Assembly: GCA_036971475.1 (NCBI GenBank) | Contig: JBAIZL010000001.1 | Span: 81,567,983 to 81,631,982, forward strand | DNA length: 64,000 bases | Reading direction: 5' to 3' | Origin: Prosapia bicincta | Lineage: Eukaryota > Arthropoda > Insecta > Hemiptera > Cercopidae | Shown here: positions 32,698-44,162 of the stretch, piece by piece | How the letters are laid out: every line of letters starts with the position of its first letter | Position numbering within the stretch: position 1 is the stretch's first letter | Notes under the pieces: generated by a model | Databases searched by the model: none | The model's input: the letters and a program-made list of their open reading frames with translations, nothing else | Told to the model about the DNA's origin: nothing | Program-made: the position numbers and the translations under genes

Positions 32698-35396
32698 TGG
32701 ACACAGACTTCGAGAGTTGGTTTATTCTCTGACTAGGAGTACAACAGACGAAGATCGACTGGGTTTTATCATGATTACCATAAACGTCAAGAATTGTGGA
32801 CCTGGGTACGTAACCTTAAGACCTGCTTCGGAAATAACGTCAGACATTCTTTGTGGGATTTTTGGCGGAATAGTCCAGGGTAACGCTGAGGGTTTTATAT
32901 GAGGTGATACCTTTCAGGTATCGTGTACCAAGTTTAGAGTACCTGCGGGCCGAGGTCGAAGTAGACGTGGAATTTACAATAACTTTTATCTCAGTCTTGT
33001 GACAGCCTTGTGTAAGACACGACAGTCTTGTCACAAAACAAAAAAAGAATATAAAGCTATAATACAGGACAAATGTAATGTGCACAGCAACTAATGACTG
33101 ACGCTAGTGTAAAAATTACCTAGTCAGGTGCAAGTGGTAATGAGTTACAGGCGTTTCAAAATCATTTGACTGAATACATAATCACGGTGTACAGTTACGT
33201 TAGTGGAGGTAGACATGTATTTTTGAAGGTAATGTGAACAATCCCAAGTATAAAATAAACTTGCTATTTTACAAGTCCTATTTTAATGTTTAACTAGTTT
33301 AACTAGTGCGTTTCCGTGTAGTTTCTATTGTAAAGCATGTCAAACCCCGTACAACAATTTTGGAAAACAAAGATGTTCAGCTACCTATTATTCTTGTAAA
33401 CGATCTCCACTGTGTGTGCTAGATGACACACAGTATTCAATGCGTTGACTAACCTTTAATTTATAAACCAGCAATGTTACAACACACATTCCGAAAGCGT
33501 ATGCAAGTATATTAGAAAATGTCTAATGGGTGAAAAGGCGATTTTTACTCTATATCGTAAAACCCCTCATCAGTGTGGAGAAGTTTATTGTAAAAGGTGC
33601 TTGGAGTACAAGCCGGCTCACCATCGGTGTTAGATGAGAATCAATACCCAAAAACCTCGAGTTAATGATTTCATCTTTCTATTTTTTACCTGGAAACGCG
33701 TCAAGACGAAGTCCTTGATAGTGTTCACGTTTACAGGGTAAATATATGCATTTCTCAACAGTACTGTTGGAAATGTGTAAATGGCGAACATTGCCGTAAT
33801 TGCACACCACGAACTTTTGTTTATAAAGAGAGTTCAGTTGACGGGTTCATGGCCTACATAATGTATGTGCGTAAAACGTATAAAAAGGTCTGCGTTATCA
33901 CTCATAATGGACAGGCATTTGATTTCCAATTCCTTTTGAAATACGTTCTGGAAGAAACTCAGTTTACACCTGAATTGATAATGCCTGGAACTAGGATTAT
34001 TTTTATGGAGATCGATAACTTTATCGATTCTGTAAACTATATGCCAATGACAATATCTAAACTCCCTGAAGCTTTCGGCATACCTCCCGAAAAAAAGGGT
34101 TACTTTCCTCACCTTTTCAACACAGTGGCCAATGAAAATTATGTAGGTCCTATTCCTCCAAAGGAATACTACTGTCCTGATTCAATGTTTGAAAAAAATT
34201 ATACAAAATTCTTACAGTGGAAATTCTTACAATACAAAATTCCAACGAACATGTGTTCGATTTCGAAAAGGAAATGTTTGAATATTACCTCTCTCATGTT
34301 GGTATATTAGCTTTAGCTCAAGCCTGTATAACGTTTCGTGTTTCGTTCTTGAGGGAATGCAATGTAGATCCGTTTTTCGAGATCATCACTATCGCTAACG
34401 CGTGTAGCTTAGCGTTCAGAAGAAGTTTTCTCAAGCCACACACAATAGGCATACTACCAAAGAATGGGTACAGACTCGTTGATAATCAGTGCGCTATTGC
34501 TCTACAGTGATTCACATGGGTCGAAGACTAGAACGGCTTTCGACTGGAATATGCTGGTAGAGGTTTTGAAATTAAAGGAGATGGTATAAAGGTCCACGGA
34601 TTATGTAACCAAACGAAGACCGTATATGAATGTCAATGCTGTTACTGGCACGGACGTCTAAACTGTTACAAATTTGGACTTGATTTACCTCTAATCGACG
34701 ACCCGTCAGACACTCATAATGCTCGACTGATCAGGACTAAAGCTAAGACGGCTAAGTTGACCGTCATTATTGTGTTGTCGAGTTGTGGAAGTGTTAATTT
34801 TATAAGAATAAAAAAACAAACAAAACGATGGCATACCTTGATTTGCACCCTCTAATAAACCTCCCACCACTAAACCCTCGAGATGCATTTTCATGCGGTC
34901 GTATGGGGAACGTAAAATCGTACCACATCTGTCAGGATAACGAGAAAATTCGGTACTTTGATATTTGATATCCGATAGGACACCTTAAAATACACGTCGG
35001 TAATAATGAGTGTAGAGACGTAGGAATTTCTACTGATGGCCTCCTGAAATGTACAGGCTTACCTCCTCGTGATCTGTATCATCCAGTGCTGTCAGTGAGC
35101 AAGAGCAGTAAATTGATTTTCATCCTGTACCGTACATGTGGCGAGAAATAAAAGTCACCTGGTGACTGTACTCACTCTCTTGACGAACGGACATTGACAG
35201 AAACATGAACTATGGATGAGATATGCAAAGCTGTGCAGAAAAATTATCTTATACAGGAAATGTACGAGCTTTGGAAATACGAAATGGCTTCATTTGACAA
35301 AAGGAATGGAGTGTTTACCGACTATATTAACACATTTTTAAAAATAAAGCAGGAGTCTTGAGGTTACCCAGATTGGAGTCGTTCTGAACAAGAAAT
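32698..35396 (+). pseudogene. Type B DNA polymerase, decayed (copy 3)
   Basis: Homology to the polymerase at 40916-44162 runs through all three frames. N-terminal blocks are TLRPASEITSDILCGIFGGI, DTFQVSCTKFRVPAGRGR and IYNNF (32790-32990), then LMTDASVKI and ELQAFQNHL (33090-33200). Next come SCKRSPLCVL (33405) and a Cys-rich region. The exonuclease core (33849-34510) contains THNGQAFDFQFLLKY, which keeps the ExoII residues. YECQCCYWHG lies near 34625. The ExoI Asp is lost (YLETRQDE), polymerase motif A is deleted (frames jump from KIRYFDI to YPIGHLK near 34960), and everything after SEQE (35393), including motifs B and C, is gone. Protein-primed polymerases replicate linear viral genomes; this one is dead. 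Confidence 0.8.
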
Positions 35397-35404
35397 AATA
35401 ATCT

Positions 35405-35614
35405 ATGGCGAAAGCTATTTATACAACGATATGTGCCACAGTTTACCAAACGATTTGCATGCCAGTTTCAGGTATATGGACGGATATCTTTACTTTTTCA
35501 CTGCTGACAATCAGGTTTTTGTGAACAATAAATTTCTGGAAGCTGTGACGGCAATTGAGAAAGATATTTTCGATGTTTTGAAAATACGGTACATGAGGAC
35601 GAATAGACTCCGAG
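35405..35614 (+). pseudogene. Unknown element ORF, 5' part (split by the nested element)
   Basis: Reads NDMCHSLPNDLHAS, YLYFFTADNQVFVNN, LEAVTAIEKDIFDVLKIR, then the codons for RLRE at the insertion point. It matches 4030-4220 of copy 1. The rest of the frame (RDLYTTLKDIFYK) resumes at 45481, beyond the 9.86 kb insertion. Upstream it is fused to the truncated polB by a deletion. Function unknown; short repeated beta-like blades. Confidence 0.7.
35609..35614 (+). repeat. Target-site duplication, left copy (TCCGAG)
   Basis: TCCGAG immediately precedes the AGTAGTATC terminus, and the same hexamer follows the right terminus at 45475-45480. The uninterrupted homologue in copy 1 has a single TTCCGAGAG at this place (about 4210). 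Confidence 0.9.
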
Positions 35615-35999
35615 AGTAGTATCAGTCGTGACTTGAGCACAAACTACCCCTAAATGTCCTGTACGTCACCGCTGAGTATAGGGGTTGTTTTAGATTATGG
35701 AGGGGGTTGGTGTGGCCTTGATCGTAGCCTTTGGGGTGGGTTTGACTACGTTTAGCGGGGTAGTGGGTAGTTTTTGAAAAAAAAATAATCCAACCTAACC
35801 CGTCCTCTATGTGTGTTGTGTGGTAAGGGTGGTTCCTAGGTAAGTTTGGAATCTGCCCCTGGGGTTGCTCCGGGGGTGGATTCGGAGGTTGGGGGTAGTT
35901 TTTGGAAAACATTTTGGAAAAATGTGTGTTACGTGTTGGGGTGAGTATAGAGTGTATTTTGACTAGATGTGGGGGTGGGTTCACCTGGGGGTAGTTTTA
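35615..35999 (+). repeat. Left terminal inverted repeat
   Basis: Pairs with 45092-45474. Shared phrases include CTTGAGCACAAACTACCCCT, GTGTGGCCTTGATCGTAGCC, AACCTAACCCGTCCTCTATG and TGTGTTACGTGTTGGGGTGA. An open - strand frame here is not a gene. Confidence 0.9.
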
Positions 36000-36950
36000 C
36001 CCTTTAGTCACCCTTTAGTCGCGCTTGAAGTAAAGTCACCTAGGAGCCTGGCCTTAGGCAAAGCTACCTTGGAGCACGGTCTCAGGTAAAGCCATCCCGA
36101 AGCCGGCCCTTAAGTAAAGCCACCCTAGGAGAAATGCCTCAGGTAAATTCACAGTAGAGTCAGGCTATAAGTGGGGGGTTGTTTTTAATAATATATGAAA
36201 TTGCCAAAAAATGATCGGTTAGATCAAACGACCAACGTTCCCAGTAAACGCTATGTTTAACCGACCAACAATTGAGTTCAAATAGTCAACAGTCTGTGCG
36301 GGGAATCGACCTATCACATTGCAGGGGCTCGGTAGGCTTACGCAACACAACGCAAACGGTCGCAGTAAGGTGTGTAGGCCACTATGTTAAGCCAACATGC
36401 ATGATGGCCCTATATAGTGTGTTAAACAAATATGCATGTAAACATGCATACATACTATGCTAAGCCGACATACATGAATCCCTAAATGTGCCTACTATAA
36501 GGCCTACTATGTCGGTAAACCACTGGCCAAAGCCTTTATGATCTGAGCTATACACACATTTTCACCTCTTCTATCAGCTAGAGCCTCGGGCAGGCAACCG
36601 TATGGTTCATATGGGAAGTACTATATGGTATAGCTACCATACCAAAATAGCTATGTAGAAACCGTCAAGGCCATTATGATATGAGCTTTACACATATTGT
36701 CTAGGTATGTTGTATCAGTTACAGCGTCTCGACTAAGACAAATACCTCCATCTAATCTTAGGTAAAGCTACCTTGGAGGTAGGCCCTAGGTAAAGCTACC
36801 TTTAAGTCAGGCCGTAGGTAAGGCCAGCCTGGAGTAGAGCCTTAGGCAAAGTCATGCCTGAGGCCAGGCATCAGGCCTCGGGTAAAGCCTCTCTGGAATC
36901 AAACCTTAGGTAAACCTACCTTGGAGTCAGCCCTTATCAATAGCTACAGC
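36000..36950. repeat. Sub-terminal ~28 bp minisatellite and mixed terminal sequence (left)
   Basis: 36010-36165 and 36740-36935 consist of degenerate ~28 bp units of the type GGTAAAGCCACCTTGGAGTCAG, matching in inverse 44630-44960. Between them, 36180-36320 matches the inverse of 45030-45090 in part and also the 20430-20640 block. The order of sub-blocks differs between the two ends. Confidence 0.75.
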
Positions 36951-37960
36951 TACGTAAAGGCAGCTACTATTGCATACACAATCACAATAGCTACGTAAAG
37001 ACAGCTACCAAAGCATACCCTATCACAATAGTATACATCCTGTATTAATCTATTATGTATGTTACCCCAACATCCTGTATCAAGCCAATAACCATATAAA
37101 CCTACATTCCTGCTGTATTATGCCAATATGTACGTTACCCTACATATGCCTACATACTGCGTTAAGAAAATATGGATGTTAACCTACATTAACTCCTGAA
37201 ATAAGACGATATGCGTTACCCTACATAGGCCTACATACTATGTTAAGAAAATATGCATGTTAACCCATATACATCCTGTATTAGGCCAATGTGCATGATA
37301 CCCTACATTCCTCCTGTATTAAGCCAATATGCACGTAAAGCTACATACAATACATACTGTGCTAAGCTAATAAGCATGGATACCTACATTCTTTCTGTAT
37401 TAATTCAATATGTATGTTACCCTACATAGGCCTACATACTGTATTAAGCAAATATGCATGTACACCTAAATAGGCCTACATCCTCTATTAAGCCGATATG
37501 CATGTTGTCCTACAAAAGGCGACAAAATGTGTTAACCAGGTATGCTTGTAAACCTACATAGGCCTACACCCTGTATTAAGCCAAGATGCACGTTACCCTA
37601 CATACATCCTGTAATAAGTATATATGGATGTTAACCTACATAGTCCTACTTATTGTGTTAAGTCAATATGCTTGTAAATCTACACACATCCTGTATTAAG
37701 CCAATATGCATGATACGGTACATAGGCCTACATATTGTGTTAAGTCAATATGTAGTGTTGTTATAATAATACACTTGAGCCGATATCCATGTTGTCCTAC
37801 AAAAGCCTAAAAAATGTGTTAACTCGTTATGAATGTAAACCTACATAGGCCTACACCCTGTATTAAGCCAATATGCACGTTACCTTACATAGGCCTACAC
37901 CTTGTATTAAGCCAATATGCATGATACGGTACATTATCCTACAGAATGTGTTAAGTCAAT
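36950..37960. repeat. Sub-terminal satellite, ~45-60 bp units (left)
   Basis: Some twenty degenerate units of the form CCTACATAGGCCTACATAC, TGTGTTAAGCCAATATGCAT, GTTACC. Only about two inverse units exist at the right end (44480-44580), so the left array has expanded. The unit contains palindromic TAGGCCTA and ATGCAT. Confidence 0.85.
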
Positions 37961-38435
37961 ATGCAATGTTGTTATTATTATACGTTTCAATAAAAGTGTA
38001 GGTAAGTTCATACAGACAGAGTTCGACAAATAAATGCTTGTTTAAAACCTTTACAGTAATATTGTTATTCGCCCGACCGCGATAGCGCACTCTGAATATA
38101 TCAGCATAACCGCAGCAAATAACGTCAAACAAAATGTCAGTCAAGATGTCGTCTAACAAAATGTCAGACGGCATATGTAATATCGGTAGCTCATCTGTAT
38201 AGGATTAACTGTTGCCTGTATAGGTTTGCCACCTATACTTACTTTACACTAGTCCATCTATCACAGAAAGAAGAAACCGGCCTCTTGCTGAGCATAAGGG
38301 CGGGTGTATACAAATCTGAACGAGTTCAACATGCCTCTGTCCCTGTGGTAACCCCTATCAGCCTTGACGGAATCAACCCCTACACAGAGAACAATATAAG
38401 TACGGGCAACACAGACCTAGTCCTCAGACAACACC
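37961..38435. other. Region between left repeats and IAP-like gene
   Basis: Contains short repeats (CAAAATGTCAGTCAAGATGT / CAAAATGTCAGACGGC, 38129-38170). An 89-codon frame from 38285 runs into the BIR coding frame region without recognisable motifs. It may hold the IAP promoter and leader. Confidence 0.35.
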
Positions 38436-38989
38436 ATGGTAGGTGTTTACTACTGGACAGATACTCTCACAATCGAGAAAAAAGCGTTCCCCAAACTATC
38501 ACTGTATCGTCGCAGATTACGCTCGTTTCGTACTTGGAAAGGAGTGTCAAATGATACTGTCAACCTCATGCGTCTCAGTGAAGCGGGTTTCTTTTACACC
38601 GGCCAAGAAGGTCAAACATTGTGTTTTACATGCGCAGGAGGCCTTGAAGATTGGTCATCGAATGATGATCCGTTACAGGAACATGCAAAGTGGTTTCCTA
38701 AATGTAAATACGTAGTGGGTGTACTTACACTAAACGGTGTGCTAAACGGACACAGATGGGGGTAGACATCTGTAAAACAGACGATGAAGACTACTCGGAC
38801 GATGATGGTGTAAACATTCAATCTCAGGATGATCGTACGCTGTGTAAGATTTGCTGTATCGATGAAATACAGGTTACCCTTCTACTATGCGGACATGTGT
38901 TTGCCTGTCAGGGGTGTGCCTTAAACCTTCAAGAGTGTAGCATGTATAGAGTACAGACATCCGCTACGATAAGAGTATATCTATCGTAG
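38436..38989 (+). pseudogene. IAP-like protein, BIR + RING, frameshifted
   Basis: The first frame (38436-38765) holds a single BIR: RLRSFRTWKGVS, LSEAGFFYTGQ, LCFTCAGGLEDW, DDPLQEHAKWFPKC. The zinc ligands C-x2-C, H and C are all present. The second frame (38756-38989) has an acidic linker, then a RING: CKICCIDEIQ, LLCGHVFACQGC. The last C-x2-C pair is damaged (CSMY). The two frames meet at a GGGGG run near 38758, so one base change or slippage separates BIR from RING. IAPs bind caspases through the BIR and ubiquitinate through the RING; DNA viruses use them to keep infected insect cells alive. A related remnant lies at 22208-22453. Confidence 0.85.
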
Positions 38990-39369
38990 CTAAGCCTAAT
39001 ACAATGTAAATAATATTATGTGATCAATAAAACGATTTTTTACGATACATGTGTTTGTACTTATTGTTGAAAAAAAACGAAACTCCTTTAATAAAACAAA
39101 CAATAACGGTAGATCAACATGGGATAGCGCATAAGGTAATAAGTAATGGCAGTATCTATAGACGTATATATACATTATTAATATGTGAACAATAAACATA
39201 ATTAAACATTCAATGTTACATTTCTTAAATCTAGTTACAAATACTCTGCTATTGCATTATATCCAATACAACGACAATTTTACAAAAGCTATATAACTGA
39301 TGGGAATTCGTCTATCCCAAGACAAATTAATAGAAATTTAGGTAGTTTATATAATATTTCTGTATCATC
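38990..39369. other. Convergent 3' spacer
   Basis: AT-rich gap between the + strand IAP-like gene and the - strand unknown gene. AATAAA occurs on the + strand at 39026-39031, a likely polyadenylation signal for the former. No other feature seen. Confidence 0.45.
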
Positions 39370-40164
39370 CTATAAAATAGACTTCACAAGTTTAACACTA
39401 TCTCTTAATATTAGACATTTTTCTGTAAACTGTAAAAATTCTCTATATCTGGCGTAATTTCGTCTGTGAGCTAAATTTAATTTATAAAGGTCCAATATAT
39501 ATTCATAGATACATGTAAACTCATATCCCCGGTCTAATGCCATTTTTAGTGTTGTAATTCTAAAACAATATAAACTGTTGTTAAAAGCTAATAAAAATTG
39601 ATTAGGACAAAACACACTCATGGTGATGTCATAATGATAATCCCTTGATAACCAAAAGGTATGGCCTTCTATGTATAACATATGCTCACTAGAAAAGATT
39701 ACATCCAAAAATATTTTTTTTATATTCTTTTCTTACCTTATAGGCAAATTTCTTAAAAGTCTGAACAGTTTTCTCAAACACATACAAAGGATTATAAGTA
39801 TAAAATATATTTAAATATGTAAATATACTAATGAAATCCTCATCTAAATAGCTTATAATCTTGTCGCTAATTAGTGGGTTGGTGAAGCATTCAACTGATG
39901 CCATGGCGTGTTTGAAAAGTAACACAAAGGTTATTGAAATAATTTTATCTAAATTTTGTTCACATAAATATCCCTCGAAGGGGTAAAGGAGAGGCCCAAA
40001 CCCCGCCATTTCCTCGTGACATCCAACTGAAAAAAACAAAATAATGCCTCCGTATATGAATGACTCTCCTGCTTGACAAGTACATTCACCTTACGGACCT
40101 TTACGGCCGCTCCAGAGGGGAAGCATATTCCTTGCGAACTGGTTAGAGCCACGCCAGTGGGCAT
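39370..40164 (-). pseudogene. Unknown gene of the nested element, frameshifted
   Basis: Two - strand frames join in sense across a short overlap at 39689-39708, within an A/T run. Upstream: PFEGYLCEQNLDKIISI, KHAMASVECFTNPLISDKII, YNPLYVFEKTVQTFKKFAYK. Downstream: SSEHMLYIEGHTFWLSRDYH, YRITTLKMAL-type helix, NYARYREFLQF. An earlier ATG at 40162-40164 opens a third frame that overlaps the start. The protein would be about 200-250 residues, with many aromatic and hydrophobic residues. I recognise no family. It is convergent to IAP and in line with polB. Confidence 0.4.
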
Positions 40165-40204
40165 TCATCCTTCACATTCATACTACCCGTCAAGCAGGAG
40201 GGTC
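40063..40204. repeat. Inverted repeat ~20 bp arms, 142 bp span
   Basis: GACTCTCCTGCTTGAC near 40063 and GTCAAGCAGGAGGGTCT near 40188-40204 are inverted. It could be a small hairpin insertion overlapping the 5' end of the unknown gene. Confidence 0.45.
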
Positions 40205-40289
40205 TAAAAATTGCATTTCGAAAACATTTGTGTGAAAAATCAACATTCGCTAGTACATAGCTATTCAATTTGTTCTCTAATTCGTGGAA

Positions 40290-40950
40290 TTTTGTAGCCA
40301 TAAAGTAGTAATCATTGTGCAGAAATACATTTTTTTAAATTTTTTTATAATTTTTATTATTTTTCTGTTATTCTGAATATTTATAGAAAACAATACAGTA
40401 CATAGCTAATCATTATGATCACCCAACCGTGGTTTTATTGTAACCATAAGGTAGTAATCATTGTGCATAATTAATACTTATTTATATTTTTTATAATATT
40501 TATATATGTATTTATATATATAATCTAGCATTTGTTAAGCTGAATATTTATAGAAAACAATACAATACATACCTAATCATAATTTTCACCCAACCGTGGC
40601 TTTATTGTAACCATAAGGTGGTAATCACTGTACAGAATTAATACTTATTAATATTTTTTATAACATTTATATATGTATTTATATATATATAATCTAGAAT
40701 TTGTTAGGCTGAATATTTATAGAAAACAATACAATACATAGCTAATCATAATGTTCACCCAACCGTGGCTTTATTGTAACCATAAGGTGGTAATCACTGT
40801 ACAGAATTAATACTTATTAATATTTTTTATAATATTTATTTATGTATTTATATATAATCTAGCATTTGTTAAGCTGAATATTTATAGAATACAATACAGT
40901 ACATAGCTATTGATTTTATTCGCTCATGCGAGGACGTTTGTAACCATAAG
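40290..40950 (-). repeat. Tandem repeat derived from the 3' tail of polB
   Basis: The anchor GTAACCATAAGG (or GTAGCCATAAAG) recurs at 40294, 40440, 40607, 40776 and 40940, spaced 146-169 bp. The last one is inside the polB C-terminal codons (ILPYGYKRP). Each unit also carries CACCCAACCGTGG and TTTATAGAAAACAATACA. So the final coding codons plus 3' flank have been copied about four times downstream of the gene. Confidence 0.8.
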
Positions 40951-43900
40951 GCAGTATGTCGTACCCATCGTCGTCCAATTTCCTCTTTGCACCTGTTAAC
41001 CTGAATATTTTATTTTCAGACATCGTGATGACGTTACGATCTTTTGTGTGACGAATCCTATCACTAGTGGCTACGATAGGATCATTACCGTCCAAAACCA
41101 TTCGTTTCATTGACTCAAAATTGACCGAGGCGGAAGTACTGAGATTCAGGGTCAAAACTTTGACTTTGCACACGGTCATGTGTTCGTTTTTATTTGTAGA
41201 CCAGACTTTGTAGGCGTAGACTTTAGGACCTCCTGAGACGAATTCGGTGATATAAGACCCGGGACCGTATTCTAAGAGCTCGGCAGTTATTTGGCCTAAA
41301 TAATCTCCGGTCACGACTCTTGGCAAGGCCTCCCTATGAAGGTATACTACGCTGTCGGTATCCTTGTAGATACGTTGAGGGCCTAGAGCGTCCATATATT
41401 CGTACAACTTTAGCCGGTCATGGGCGGTAATGTAGACGGCCAGCACAACGTTGTTAGTGGGTAGTATTTCGCAAACGTCATCTGAAAACTGCCAATTCAC
41501 TACCAAAACATCCTCGTTCACTTCCTGAATGTTATTCATATCAATAGACGGGCTTTGCAACATTTTAAACAATTCCTGAGGCTGCCTAATAATCGACGTT
41601 TTCGATTGATTCTCCCTTTGCCCGAATTTTCCCCAAAACGAGTTCAACATCAATTTGGCCAACGAGCGGCATCCTTCGTTTTTAGCGATCTTTGACTGGT
41701 CTAAACGGACACCCTCGTTGATGATATAATCTTCTACGTACTTGGCCTTGTACTCTTCGGTCCGACACCAGCCGGGGTAACCTGACGCCTCCTGTTTCAT
41801 CTTTAGAAATTTATTAATAAACTCTTTAAACAGCCCATCGTTCCCTGAAGCCATCTCGTACTGCCACATTTCGTGCATTTCCACAATGACATAGCCCTTC
41901 TCTACCGCCTTACGTATCTCGTCCATGGTCCATGTGCCTGTCAGAGCACGCTCGTCCACCGTATGGCCGCATTCGTCAGGATTCAGAGTTTCGTCGCATG
42001 TCCGACAGAGTACAAACATCAACCTCGTATACATCTTTAGCGGCAATACAGGGTGGTAGAGCGCTGTGGGCGGTAGAATTGTGCACATGAGCAACCCTTC
42101 GGCGCTCATCCCCAATTCCCTACACTAGTCGTTACCGACGGCCAACATAGGGTGTCCAATCGGGTATTTTCCGTACTTGCATACCCAAGGGTAGAGCGAA
42201 CACACGCCGGCGTACTGGATTGTTTCAACCTCTTTAGCAGCGCAGTAGGTCTTTATATTTCCCGTCCTGTCGCCGAAAAAAGCGTCACGGGGGTTAAGGG
42301 GCGCCGTGTTGAGGATGGGGTGGTTTTCGAGTCAATCTAAAGACTTGTCGATTTTCTTCGGCTGTCTAAATACACACTCCCACATCTCGACGACCTCGTA
42401 GCCGGCCCGTAAGAGTTTACCTTTTTAGCTTTTGTCCTTTCGAAACGGGCGTTGTGCGTGTCCGCCGGATCATCCTCCAGGGCAGCGTCACGTCCGTTGG
42501 GGAAGCACTTGGGTTTGTCTCCATGCACAGTCCATCGACCTTTAGACCGTCGACTTTCATCTCGTGACCGTTACCAGCATGACTTATTCGCAGGTTGCCT
42601 TCTGTTTCGAGCCACAGCAACCATTGCAGAGCGATAAACGATTGTTTATCGGCCAGACGGTAGCCGGCTTTCGGAACTATGAGTATGGTGTTTGGTTTCA
42701 GAAAGTTTCTTCTAAACGCCAAGTTACAGGCGCTAGCGATGGTCACTGCCTCTAGAAACGGATCAACATTACACTCTTGTAGGAAACAGGTCCTGAATTT
42801 CAAGCACGCCTGTGCCAAGATCTCCACGTCCGATAGGCAGTATTCGAATATATATATTTGAAAGTCAAACACGTACTCGTTGCGCACCTGGTCGTCATAC
42901 CATCGTGAAAACTCTTCGTGATTCTTGTCAAACATAGAATCGGGGCAGTAGTACTCTTTGGAGGGGATAGGACCCACATACGTTTCATTGGCCATCGTGT
43001 TGAAGAGGTGCGGAAAATATCCCTTTTTCTTTTCCGGAGGCAGATCGAAGGCTTTAGGCAGTTTAGACAGAGCCATAGGCATGTAGTTGAGAGAGTCGAT
43101 GAATTTTGTGTTATCAATCTCCATGACGATGACCTTGGTGCCTCGCGTAATCTGGTCAGGTGTAAATTGGGTCTCTTCTATTATGTACTTTAGGATAAAC
43201 TGGAAATCGAAGGCCTGGCCGTTGTGAGCGATTACTATCACTTTTTTGTACGCCTTTCGCACTTCCATAAGGTACGCCATGAACTTGTTGACGGGGTCCT
43301 CTCTGAACACTCGAGTTCTATCAGTGCACTGTAGGCACGCGCCGCCGTTCATACACTTCCAACAATATTGCTGGGATACGCACAAGTTGACTCGATGCAC
43401 TCGAATGTCGTTAATAACTTCGTCTTGTCGAGTTTCAAGATCAAACAAGACGAACAGAAAGTTATTTGCTAGCGGGAGACGAGTATCAATTCTCATGTAG
43501 CACAGATGGCCTACTGGCATGTAATGCTTACACACTTTACAATAGCCCTCGCCGCAAACGTGAGGAGCTTTTCTATTCTTCTTTAGAATGTATCTATCAC
43601 AGTCTGGACACTTTCTTATAGCCCAGCATACGCTTTTGATGTGCGCCTTAAAACAAGCTCTATTTTGAAATTGTCTATTGCAGTCGCCGCACAGGATGCC
43701 GTCGTCTTCAAGCACACACGGCGGGGACCTCTTGCAAGAGTTGCATAAGTGGTTGGTATGATATAACAAATTTAGCTTGTGCTTTGGGTTCTGAACGTCG
43801 CCCTCAAAGTAAATATCACGACCTCTGCTACCGTAATTGTAAACGGTGATTTTATAATAGTAGAGATAATCTTGAAACTGTTGCAATTCTCGAATCCCGG

Positions 43901-44162
43901 CACCACCATCTCCTATCTGCACCCCGGCGTCCGTCATTAGTTGTTTTGTTCTGTTGATTTGACGATTGCATCTGTCCATACTCATAGGCTTATACTCGGG
44001 GTCTCTTAATGCATGCTCGATAGCTACAACCAGAGAACAAGGCAAACAGAAAGCGTCTGTATTTTTTATCGTAACAATACCCTTTCTACGGTGCGATTTT
44101 TCGTTGAAATTATTATACAGTCCGGGTAGTGTTTCTCCATAGACCTTTATATCTAAACGCAT
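40916..44162 (-). pseudogene. Protein-primed-type DNA polymerase B of nested element
   Basis: The N-terminal frame (44162-42417, 581 codons) has GLYNNFNEKS, NTDAFCLPCSLVVAIEHAL, a Cys/His cluster (residues ~140-215) and all three 3'-5' exonuclease motifs: D241-L-E243, N314-GQAF-D319 and YCLSD (441-445). The C-terminal frame (42115-40916, 399 codons) has motif B KLMLNSFWGKFG (154-165) and motif C YKDTDSVV (250-257). Between them (42417-42116) coding continues in shifted frames with a stop. Motif A there reads GVCSLYP: the invariant catalytic Asp (normally DxxSLYP) is Gly (codon GGC at 42206-42208). The ~90 N-terminal residues present in copy 3 are missing. This enzyme would copy the linear element genome, but this copy is inactive. 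Confidence 0.9.

Noticed and set aside
35622..35984. - strand Pro/His-rich ORF in the left terminal repeat
   Set aside because: The inverse copy at 45092-45474 does not keep the frame; it is terminal repeat sequence.
36950..37960. CRISPR-like array of regularly spaced repeats
   Set aside because: Units are degenerate, without unique spacers, and the context is a eukaryotic element terminal region.
42152..42861. Several + strand ORFs at 42-43.5 kb
   Set aside because: Shadows of the - strand polymerase gene.
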